Both the position numbers and the translations under genes were made by a program. DNA of 64,000 nucleotides from Sphingomonas sp. CL5.1 (GTDB lineage: Bacteria; Pseudomonadota; Alphaproteobacteria; Sphingomonadales; Sphingomonadaceae). Position 1 is the first letter of the stretch, and each line of letters opens with the position of its first letter. Shown here piece by piece: positions 57,430 through 64,000 of this stretch. The notes under the pieces were generated by a model, which searched no databases, was not told the origin of the DNA, and was given only the letters and a program-made list of their open reading frames with translations. The stretch covers positions 810,001-874,000 of the forward strand of contig NZ_CP050137.1 in the NCBI RefSeq assembly GCF_013344685.1, given 5' to 3'.

Positions 57430-58293
57430 TCACCGGCCCCGCAACCCGTCGAACACCTCGGCGAAGCCGGGCTGGTTCTTGTGCGCGATGCCGGAGCGGG
57501 CGGCCTCGATCACCAGCGGCTGCGGATGGCCGTGCAGCGAGGCGACGATGATCTGCTTCACGACATGATAGATCGCGGCATCCGCCTCGATCACCTGCTT
57601 CAGCCGGTTGGCGAGCGGGCTGACGATGCCATAGGCGAGCAGCACGCCCATGAACGTGCCGACCAGCGCCGAGCCGATCATCGCGCCGAGGATCGACGGC
57701 GGCTTGTCGATCGATCCCATCGTCTTGACGATGCCGAGCACCGCCGCGACGATGCCCAATGCGGGCAGCGCGTCGGCGAGGCTGCTCAGCGTGTGCTGCG
57801 GCCCCTCGACCTCGTGGTGGTGGGTCTTGATGGCGTTGTCCATCACCTCCTCCACGGCATGAACGTCGAGCGTGCCGGAGGAAACGACGACCAGCCGCAG
57901 CGTGTCGGCGATCAGGTTGACCAGCGTATGATCGGCGAGCAGGCGCGGATATTCGGCGAAGACGGCGGAGGACTTGGGGTCCTCGACATGCGGCTCGAGC
58001 GCGATCGGCCCTTCCATCCGCAGCATCTTCATCAGCTTCGAGACGAGGAAGATCGTGTCGAGATAATCCTGCTTCTTGTATTTCGGCCCCTTGAACACCT
58101 TGGCGAGGCCCCCGCCCATCGCCTTCAGCTCCTTGCCCGAATTGCCGATGATGAGCGCGCCGGCCGCCGCGCCGCCGATGATGAGCAATTCGTGCGGGAT
58201 CGCCTCGAACACCGGGCCGAGCGCGCCGCCGGTGATGGCGAAGCCGCCGAAGACCATGCCGAGGAGGACAACGAGGCCAATGGCCGGAAACAT
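57430..58293 (-). CDS. motA: Flagellar motor stator protein MotA
   Basis: A 287-residue protein with four membrane helices, a large cytoplasmic loop between helices 2 and 3 (about 50-165) that contacts the rotor, and the conserved PALGIVAAVLGIVKTMG (start of helix 3) and GTFMGVLLAYGIVSPLAN (key part MGVLLAYGIVSP) in helix 4. It couples ion flow to torque. It follows flgL after a 103-base gap with a possible promoter. Confidence 0.96.
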   Translation of the reverse strand: MFPAIGLVVLLGMVFGGFAITGGALGPVFEAIPHELLIIGGAAAGALIIGNSGKELKAMGGGLAKVFKGPKYKKQDYLDTIFLVSKLMKMLRMEGPIALEPHVEDPKSSAVFAEYPRLLADHTLVNLIADTLRLVVVSSGTLDVHAVEEVMDNAIKTHHHEVEGPQHTLSSLADALPALGIVAAVLGIVKTMGSIDKPPSILGAMIGSALVGTFMGVLLAYGIVSPLANRLKQVIEADAAIYHVVKQIIVASLHGHPQPLVIEAARSGIAHKNQPGFAEVFDGLRGR

Positions 58294-58396
58294 TCGAAAA
58301 CCCCCCGGGCAGTCAATCAGTTGGTTCGTGGTTACCGCGCGTTCGTCGCCATCCGGTTAACCAGCCTTGTTTTTAATTGCGTGCCGCGTGCCGCGC
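58294..58396 (-). promoter_or_regulatory. motAB upstream region with a TTAACC palindrome
   Basis: The gap between flgL and motA holds the palindrome GGTTAACC (58355-58362), a CtrA half-site-like sequence, next to an AT-rich stretch TTAAAAAC read toward motA. A separate promoter for motAB is possible. Confidence 0.35.
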
Positions 58397-59287
58397 TCAC
58401 TTCAGATAATCGAACAGCGACATGCTGGAGAGCTTGGTGAAGCTCGCCTGCGTCGCCTGGAGCACGGTCATCGTCTTTTGCAGCTCGGTGATCGCGGTCG
58501 AATAATCGAAGCCGTCGACATCGGTGCGCGCCTGCGACCGATCGATCTTGGCGCTGGCGATCTGCCCCGAGACGATATCGACCCGCGCCGCCCGCGCGCC
58601 GATCGACGATTGCGTCGCGGTGACCTGGTCCGACACCTTCTTGAGCGTGTCCGTGGCGGCGGCCGGAACATCGCCGCCGCCGTTGAGCGCGGCGACGATC
58701 GCGGTGATCGCCGATCCGAGATCGCTCGTACTGGTCTTGAGGAAATTGGCGGCGTTGTTGCTCGTCTGCACCGACTGGCCGTCGCCGATCGGGATCGCGG
58801 ACGTCTCGCCGTTGGCGAAGGAGAGCGAGCCGTCGTCGTTCCGCGTCACCGCCGTGTCGCCGCTCTGCCCGCCGAACAGCGGGCCACCACGCATGTCGGT
58901 GGTATTGGCGGTGCCGAGGATCGAGGTGAGCAGGTCCGATATCTGCGTGGCGATCGCGGCCTTGCCGTCCGCCGACAGCGTGCCGTTGCCCGCCTGCACC
59001 ACGAGCGTCGATATCTGCTGGAGCTGGTCGCCGATCTGGCCGAGCGACGTGTCCGCCTGCTGCAACACCGATTTCGCCACCGAGATATTGGCGGTGTACG
59101 CGCTGTCGTTGGCGTCGGCGAGCGACAGGTTTTGCAGCCGCTGCCACCCGACGCTGTCGTCGGACGGCGCGAGGATGTTGGTCTCGGAGGTGATCTGCTG
59201 GTTCAGCCGGTCGGCCTGACCGGTGAGCGAACGCATGGTGGTCGCCGTGCGGTCATAGAACAGGCTGGTGGAGGGAGCGATCGTCAT
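58397..59287 (-). CDS. flgL: Flagellar hook-associated protein FlgL (HAP3)
   Basis: A 296-residue flagellin-like junction protein. N- and C-terminal helical regions form coiled-coil ends as in flagellin (RTATTMRSLTGQADRLNQQI near the start; STAITELQKTMTVLQATQASFTK at the end, key parts only). The centre has polar, glycine- and serine-rich D2-like sequence. It joins the hook-filament junction after FlgK. Its ATG overlaps the flgK stop by one base (TGATG). Confidence 0.9.
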   Translation of the reverse strand: MTIAPSTSLFYDRTATTMRSLTGQADRLNQQITSETNILAPSDDSVGWQRLQNLSLADANDSAYTANISVAKSVLQQADTSLGQIGDQLQQISTLVVQAGNGTLSADGKAAIATQISDLLTSILGTANTTDMRGGPLFGGQSGDTAVTRNDDGSLSFANGETSAIPIGDGQSVQTSNNAANFLKTSTSDLGSAITAIVAALNGGGDVPAAATDTLKKVSDQVTATQSSIGARAARVDIVSGQIASAKIDRSQARTDVDGFDYSTAITELQKTMTVLQATQASFTKLSSMSLFDYLK

Positions 59288-60633
59288 CAGCGGATATCCA
59301 GGATTGTCTGGAACGTGTCGCGCGCCACCTGGATGACGCGGCTCGACGCGGAATAGGCCTGCTGGAAGCGCAGCAGATCGACCGCCTCGGTATCGAGATC
59401 GACGCCCGAAACCGCGTCACGCGCCGAGACGGCGCCGTCGTGGATCGCGCTCTGCGCGCTGGCCACGGTATTGCGGTTGGCGAGCGCGGCGGCGTTGGCG
59501 GAGACGATCGTGGTCACCTTGTTCTCGAACCCGCCGGTCGAGCGCAGCGTATCGAACTGCACGATGTTGCTGTTGTCGCGCGTCCCCCCGCCGACGGCGG
59601 CGGCGGCGATGCCGTTGGGGTCGGTCAGCGCGAGCGACACGTCGGTCGGCGCGGCGCCGACGCTGAACATCGGCTGGCCGGCGCTGTTGTTCAGATCGCG
59701 GCCCTGCGCCTGGAGCGCGTTGACGCCGTTGACGAAGCCGGTGGCGAGATCGTTGAGCTGGTCGCGGGTGTCGGCGATGCGCTGCGCCCCGTCGACGATT
59801 CCGCCGAGCGCGCCGCCGTTCGGCGTCAGCACCGAATAATTGCCGTTGCTCTGCACCGCGAAGGAGACGGTGCCGGCAGCGTTGCGCGCATAGGTGACGG
59901 TCGCGGCATCGGTGCCGGACACCAGCACCGGGCCGCCCGATCCGCCGCCGCGCACCGTGGCGCGGCCGGCGTCGTCGAAGGTGACGTTGACGTCGACCAG
60001 CGCGCTCATCTGATCGAGGATCGAATCGCGCTGGTCCAGAAGGTTGGCCGACTGGGCCGTATTCGCGCCGGCGCGCCCCAGACCGTCGTTCACCTTGGCG
60101 AGCGAGGTGGCCAACGTGCTGAGGCTGGCGGTCGCCTGATCGGCGGTTGCGTCGAGATCGGCGGTCACCTGCGCCAGCGCGTTGCCGGTGGCGGTGAAGG
60201 CATTGGCGACGGTGGTGGCGTTCTCCAGCATCGTCGCGCGCGGCGCCGCCGACGCGGGATCGGCGGCGACCGACTTGGCGGCGTTGAAGAAATTGGTCAG
60301 GCTGGTCGACAGGTCCGGCCCGGTCAGCGCCGACTGGATGCGGTCCAGCCATACCGATCCCGCCTGCGTCCGCGCGAGATCGGCGCCGGAGGAGCGCACC
60401 GCTTCCGCCTTGAACATGTCCGACGCGCGATTCACCCCAGCCGCGATCGAGCCATAGCCGTTCATCGCATTGGCGGCGGTGAAGAGCGTGGTCGGCGCGC
60501 CGACCTCCTTCACGTCGACCGTGCGGCGCGAATAGGACGAATTGCCGACGTTCGCGATGTTCTCCGACACCGTCGAAAGCGCCGTCTGATACGTGCGCAC
60601 GCCCGAGGCGCCGATGGAGAGCAGGTCGGCCAT
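59287..60633 (-). CDS. flgK: Flagellar hook-associated protein FlgK (HAP1)
   Basis: A 448-residue junction protein. N-terminal flagellin-like motif LSIGASGVRTYQTALSTVSENIANVGNSSYSRR (key part NIANVGNSSYSRR) and C-terminal VDLDTEAVDLLRFQQAYSASSRVIQVA (key part LLRFQQAYSAS) are typical of FlgK ends. It is shorter than E. coli FlgK (547), with a reduced centre. Its start overlaps flgJ by one base. Position before flgL is normal. Confidence 0.96.
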   Translation of the reverse strand: MADLLSIGASGVRTYQTALSTVSENIANVGNSSYSRRTVDVKEVGAPTTLFTAANAMNGYGSIAAGVNRASDMFKAEAVRSSGADLARTQAGSVWLDRIQSALTGPDLSTSLTNFFNAAKSVAADPASAAPRATMLENATTVANAFTATGNALAQVTADLDATADQATASLSTLATSLAKVNDGLGRAGANTAQSANLLDQRDSILDQMSALVDVNVTFDDAGRATVRGGGSGGPVLVSGTDAATVTYARNAAGTVSFAVQSNGNYSVLTPNGGALGGIVDGAQRIADTRDQLNDLATGFVNGVNALQAQGRDLNNSAGQPMFSVGAAPTDVSLALTDPNGIAAAAVGGGTRDNSNIVQFDTLRSTGGFENKVTTIVSANAAALANRNTVASAQSAIHDGAVSARDAVSGVDLDTEAVDLLRFQQAYSASSRVIQVARDTFQTILDIR

Positions 60634-60974
60634 CAGCTCTTGGTGGGGGCGGCGTGGTTAAGATCGGGTTGAGAACGCGCGAGGAAGTCGGTCATCGCCT
60701 TGCCGATGCCTATCGGGGCATGCTCCGCCATCTGCTGCACGACCTTCTGGTCCTGCATGTCGCGGAAGGTGTCGAGCGCCTGGCTGTCGAACAGCGGATC
60801 GGCCAGCTTCGCCTGCCGCATCGATTTCAGCATCATGCCGGTGAACACCGATTCGAACTGCTGCCCCGCCTTGGCGAGATTCTCCTTCGACGCGGTACGA
60901 GACAGGCCGGTGTCCAGCCCCGTCGCGCCGGTGATCTGCGTCCTGGCGACCGCGCTGGCGACACTGTCGGTCAT
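60633..60974 (-). CDS. flgJ: Flagellar rod-binding protein FlgJ (N-terminal domain only)
   Basis: A 113-residue rod scaffold protein with [23 protein letters not shown] and an F-to-M helical pattern typical of the FlgJ N-terminal domain (key part QFESVF). The muramidase domain found in gammaproteobacterial FlgJ (about 313 aa) is absent, as usual in alphaproteobacteria, which then use a separate peptidoglycan hydrolase. Its ATG lies in an ATGA overlap with the flgI stop. Confidence 0.92.
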   Translation of the reverse strand: MTDSVASAVARTQITGATGLDTGLSRTASKENLAKAGQQFESVFTGMMLKSMRQAKLADPLFDSQALDTFRDMQDQKVVQQMAEHAPIGIGKAMTDFLARSQPDLNHAAPTKS

Positions 60975-62128
60975 AGCACCACCAGATCCGCTTTCAGCGC
61001 GCCGGCTTCCTTCAGCGCCTCGAGGATCGCGACAAGGTCCGCCGGCGACGCGCCGATCGCGTTCACCGCCTTCACCACGTCGGCGAGCTTCGGTCCCGGC
61101 GCGAGCAGGAACATGGGTCGGCGCTCCTCGTCGACCGAGACGCGCGATTTCTGCTGAACCGCGGTCTGGCCCTGGCTGAACGGGCCAGGCTGGCTGACCC
61201 GCTGGTTCTCGTCGATGCGCACGGTCAGCTTCCCGTGCGTCACCGCGGCCGGACCGACCCGCACCGCTGAGTTAATAACGACCGTTCCCGTCCGGGCATT
61301 AACAATTACTTTTGCGGACGGCTCGGCGGCGACCACATCGAGGTTCTCGATCTCCGACATCAACGTCGCGCGCACGTCCGCCCCGAGCGGCGCCTTCACC
61401 GCGATCGACACCCCGTCCTTCGCCTCCGCCGAACCCGCGCCGAGCCGCCGGTTGATCGCCGCCGCGACATTCTGCGCGGTGGTGAAATCGGCGCGCGCGA
61501 GGTTGAAGGTGAGCATCGGCGTCTGGTCGAAGCCGGTCGCCACCGCGCGCTCGACGGTCGCCCCTTCGGGAATGCGGCCGGTGGAGGGGACGTTGACGAC
61601 GATCTGCGATCCGTCCTTGCCCTCCGCGCCCAGCCCGCCGACCGCGAGATTGCCCTGCGCCATCGCATAGACCTGCCCGTCGGCGCCGAGCAGCGGCGTC
61701 AGCACCAGCGCGCCGCCGCGCAGCGACTTGGCCTTGCCCAGCGAGGCGACGGTGATGTCGATCCGCTGCCCCGGCTTGGCGAAGGCGGGCAAGTCCGCCG
61801 TGACCATCACCACGGCGGCGTTCTTCAGCCCCGGATTGACGTTCGAGGGAAGCTGGAGGCCGAAGCGCGAGGCGACGGCCTTCACCGACTGGACGGTGAA
61901 TTCGAGATTGTCGTCGCCCGTCCCCGGCAGCCCGACGACGATGCCGTAGCCGGTGAGCTGGTTGGAGCGGATGCCCTGGAAGCCCCCGAGGTCCTTGATG
62001 CGATCGGCCGAGGCCGGGCTGGCCGACAGGATCGCGACCAGCAGCGCGAGCGCCGCCAGCCACCAGATCTCGCGATCCGAGCGGATCGAGCGGCGCGGGC
62101 GCGGGAAGGGAGAAGCGAGGCTGTGCAT
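60971..62128 (-). CDS. flgI: Flagellar P-ring protein FlgI
   Basis: A 385-residue periplasmic P-ring protein with a signal peptide after a long basic start ([17 protein letters not shown]; helix [13 protein letters not shown], cleavage near [10 protein letters not shown]). Family blocks: [29 protein letters not shown] (key part [17 protein letters not shown]), [17 protein letters not shown] and the C-terminal [22 protein letters not shown] (key part [13 protein letters not shown]). The start overlaps the flgH stop (TGATG). Confidence 0.96.
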   Translation of the reverse strand: MHSLASPFPRPRRSIRSDREIWWLAALALLVAILSASPASADRIKDLGGFQGIRSNQLTGYGIVVGLPGTGDDNLEFTVQSVKAVASRFGLQLPSNVNPGLKNAAVVMVTADLPAFAKPGQRIDITVASLGKAKSLRGGALVLTPLLGADGQVYAMAQGNLAVGGLGAEGKDGSQIVVNVPSTGRIPEGATVERAVATGFDQTPMLTFNLARADFTTAQNVAAAINRRLGAGSAEAKDGVSIAVKAPLGADVRATLMSEIENLDVVAAEPSAKVIVNARTGTVVINSAVRVGPAAVTHGKLTVRIDENQRVSQPGPFSQGQTAVQQKSRVSVDEERRPMFLLAPGPKLADVVKAVNAIGASPADLVAILEALKEAGALKADLVVL

Positions 62129-62832
62129 CAGAACGGGCTCACCACCTGGAAGAAGCGGCTCAGCCAGCCCTGGCGGCTGGCGCGGGCGACGTCGCCCTTG
62201 CCGGTATAGGCGATCTGCGCATCGGCGACGCGCGTCGAGGGCACGCTGTTGTCGAGGTCGATGTCGGCGGTGCGGACGATGCCCTTGATCTGCACCACCT
62301 CGTCGCCGCGATTGAGCGTGACGTGCTTCTGCCCCCGCACCAGCAAGGTGCCGTTGGGATAGACCTGCGCCACCGTCACCGAGATCGCACCACTGAGCGA
62401 ATTGGCCTGATCGGTGGTGCCGGCGCCGGTGAAATTGCGCGTGCCGCTGGCCGAGGCGTCGGTCGACTTGAACAGCGAGAGCGGGCCGGTGCTCGGCGGG
62501 GTGATGCCGAAGCCGCCGCCCGAATCGAGCTTCGACGAGGCGGACTTGGAGGCGGCGGTGCGCTCGACCAGCACGATCGTCAGCAGGTCGCCGACGCGGC
62601 GCGCGCGCCACCCCTCGTGCAGCGCGGCATAGCCGCTCGCCACCTGGAAGATCGCGCCGTTGGGCTGCGCGTCGGCCGCCGGCTGCGGCAGCGGCGCGAG
62701 GCGGGCGGCGGTGAAATCCTCCGCCGGCGCCTTCTTGCCGAACAGCTTCGCGTCGGCCGCCGACGTAGCGAGGAGCGCGGCGGCGAGGCCGGCGAGGGAA
62801 AGGGAAGCGCGCATCGTGTCCGGTCCTGGCAT
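62128..62832 (-). CDS. flgH: Flagellar L-ring protein FlgH
   Basis: A 234-residue outer-membrane L-ring protein. Family blocks [22 protein letters not shown] (key part [11 protein letters not shown]), [24 protein letters not shown] (key part [11 protein letters not shown]) and [28 protein letters not shown] (key parts [14 protein letters not shown] and AQIAYTGKG) are present. The signal peptide has no lipobox and the protein has no cysteine at all, unlike most FlgH, which are lipoproteins. The ATG at 62832 overlaps the flgG stop as TGATG, a pattern repeated along this operon; an ATG at 62814 is the alternative. Confidence 0.94.
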   Translation of the reverse strand: MPGPDTMRASLSLAGLAAALLATSAADAKLFGKKAPAEDFTAARLAPLPQPAADAQPNGAIFQVASGYAALHEGWRARRVGDLLTIVLVERTAASKSASSKLDSGGGFGITPPSTGPLSLFKSTDASASGTRNFTGAGTTDQANSLSGAISVTVAQVYPNGTLLVRGQKHVTLNRGDEVVQIKGIVRTADIDLDNSVPSTRVADAQIAYTGKGDVARASRQGWLSRFFQVVSPF

Positions 62833-63620
62833 CAGATGTTCTGGTTGACGTATTTGAGCATGTCGTCGGTCGCCGAGATCATCTTGGAATTGACCTCATA
62901 GGCGCGCTGCGTCTCGATCATGTCGACCAGTTCCTCGACGACATTGACGTTCGACGCCTCCAGCATCCCCTGCCGCACGGTGCCGCGCCCGTTCTCGCCC
63001 GGCACGCCGAGATCGGCCGCGCCCGAGGCCGCGGTCTCCTTGACGTAATTGTCCCCCGCGCTCTGGAGGCCGGCGGCGTTGGGGAAGTTGGCGACCTGTA
63101 TCTGTCCCAGCGTCTGCGCCGCGGTCTGCCCCGGCAACGTCGCGGAGACGGTGCCGTCGGTGCCGATCGTGATCGAGCTGGCGCCCTGCGGGATGGTGAT
63201 CCCCGGCATCACCTGATAGCCGTCGCTGGTGACGAGCAGCCCCTCCGGCGAGCGCGAGAAATTGCCCGCGCGGGTATAGCCCAGCTCGCCGCTCGGCATC
63301 TGCACCTGGAAATAGCCGTCGCCGTCGATCGCCATGTCGAGGCTGTTGCCGGTGGTGTTGAGCGAGCCTTCGGTGTCGATCCGCGCGGTGCCCTGCACGC
63401 GCACGCCCGTGCCGAGGTTGAGGCCGGTGGCATATTGCGTCGATTGCGTCGATTGCGCGCCCGGCGCGGTCACCACCTGATAGCCGAGTGTCGCGAAATT
63501 CGCGCGGTCGCGCTTGAACGCGGTGGTGTTCACGTTCGCCAGATTGTTCGAGATGACACGCATGCGCATGTCCTGGGCGTCCAGCCCGGTGCGCGCGATG
63601 TGCATGGCAGCGGTGGTCAT
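62832..63620 (-). CDS. flgG: Flagellar distal rod protein FlgG
   Basis: A 262-residue rod protein. The N-terminal [35 protein letters not shown] (key part [16 protein letters not shown]) is the classic rod/hook signature, the IDGDGYFQV block follows (about 100), and the end [29 protein letters not shown] (key part [15 protein letters not shown]) is typical. It starts after a 12-base gap from flgF. Length matches FlgG (about 260). Confidence 0.97.
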   Translation of the reverse strand: MTTAAMHIARTGLDAQDMRMRVISNNLANVNTTAFKRDRANFATLGYQVVTAPGAQSTQSTQYATGLNLGTGVRVQGTARIDTEGSLNTTGNSLDMAIDGDGYFQVQMPSGELGYTRAGNFSRSPEGLLVTSDGYQVMPGITIPQGASSITIGTDGTVSATLPGQTAAQTLGQIQVANFPNAAGLQSAGDNYVKETAASGAADLGVPGENGRGTVRQGMLEASNVNVVEELVDMIETQRAYEVNSKMISATDDMLKYVNQNI

Positions 63621-63632
63621 CGTCTATCTTCC

Positions 63633-64000
63633 TCAGCTCGGCAGGCGCATCACGGATGCGGCGCCTTCGTCCATGTCCTTGGCGTTCTTGAGCAGGCTGG
63701 CCTGCACCTCGTAGCTGCGCTGGTTCTCGATCATGTCGACCAGCGCCTGCGTCATGTTGACGTTCGACCCCTCGAGCGTGCCCGAGACGACCTGCCCGTC
63801 GAGATTCTCCGGCAGCGCGCCGCCGCCGCGGACGTGGAGCAGGTTGTCCAGCCCCTTCACGGTATCGGCGCCGGTGTCGGAGACGAGCTTGATCTTGTCG
63901 ATCACCTGCGGCTTGCCGCTGGCGTCGCCCTGCGGCACGATCGAGATCGAGCCGTCCGACCCGATCGACAGCGAATTGTACGGCGGAATGGTGATCGGGC
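63633..64000 (-). CDS. flgF: Flagellar proximal rod protein FlgF, C-terminal part (partial)
   Basis: The frame is open to the window edge; about 122 C-terminal residues are seen. They contain PITIPPYNSLSIGSDGSISI (the middle D1 region) and the terminal LEGSNVNMTQALVDMIENQRSYEVQ (key part LVDMIENQRSYEVQ). The order flgF-flgG-flgH-flgI-flgJ-flgK-flgL in the direction of transcription is as in other alphaproteobacteria. The start is out of the window. Confidence 0.93.
   Translation of the reverse strand, partial: PITIPPYNSLSIGSDGSISIVPQGDASGKPQVIDKIKLVSDTGADTVKGLDNLLHVRGGGALPENLDGQVVSGTLEGSNVNMTQALVDMIENQRSYEVQASLLKNAKDMDEGAASVMRLPS

Overview
The window is a GC-rich chromosomal segment whose gene content points to an aerobic, flagellated alphaproteobacterium of the order Sphingomonadales, close to Sphingomonas. 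The indicators are a CcrM-type GANTC methyltransferase with GANTC and CtrA-like sites upstream, a split proton-translocating transhydrogenase (pntAA/pntAB/pntB) beside an aa3-type cytochrome oxidase subunit IV microprotein, a PEPxxW-CTERM secreted protein, a Coq4 family protein, a long-form isocitrate lyase, a TonB-dependent receptor, and recF close to gyrB. No insertion sequence, prophage, integrase or CRISPR array was seen. It reads as core chromosome with some accessory metabolic cassettes.

Layout. 0-5.2 kb: the end of a polysaccharide flippase, tRNA-Val(TAC), a receiver-like/winged-helix regulator and the pnt operon. 5.3-11.9 kb: an NtrC-type activator, then ccrM-folP-HAD hydrolase and, upstream, DUF1272-thiD/VOC-rnhB. 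The 276-bp gap between rnhB and ccrM is packed with GANTC sites and inverted repeats. 11.9-23.6 kb: amidohydrolase, CPBP protease, glmM, a dicarboxylate symporter, an aldo/keto reductase, Coq4, recF, a PEP-CTERM protein, a DUF4440 protein and gyrB. 23.7-26.5 kb: copper resistance copAB. 26.5-36.2 kb: a TetR regulator, a Rieske oxygenase, an FAD oxidoreductase, DUF1275 and APC membrane proteins, a SleB hydrolase, then formaldehyde detoxification (adhC, fghA) and a ferredoxin-reductase-like flavoprotein. 36.3-40.8 kb: an OmpR/HAMP-kinase pair and a TonB receptor with a PhoB-box-like site. 41.1-46.1 kb: a MarR regulator and an EmrAB/NodT tripartite efflux operon. 46-51 kb: an ScfR/RamB-like regulator divergent from a 51-aa protein gene and aceA, then sdaA. 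51-56.5 kb: a second two-component system, a lipoprotein, rph, rdgB and a 3-hydroxyacyl-CoA dehydrogenase. 56.5-64 kb: motBA and flgLKJIHGF, read right to left, with flgF cut by the window edge.

How it fits together. ccrM, its GANTC-rich upstream region and the flagellar block suggest cell-cycle-coupled regulation of the Caulobacter type. The Rieske oxygenase, FAD oxidoreductase, amino-acid permease, ferredoxin reductase and glutathione-dependent formaldehyde oxidation genes could form an oxidative demethylation system under a BetI-like repressor. That grouping is inferred from proximity and chemistry. Annotated starts were chosen from ribosome-binding sites, stop/start overlaps and family alignment from memory. 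No database search was possible.
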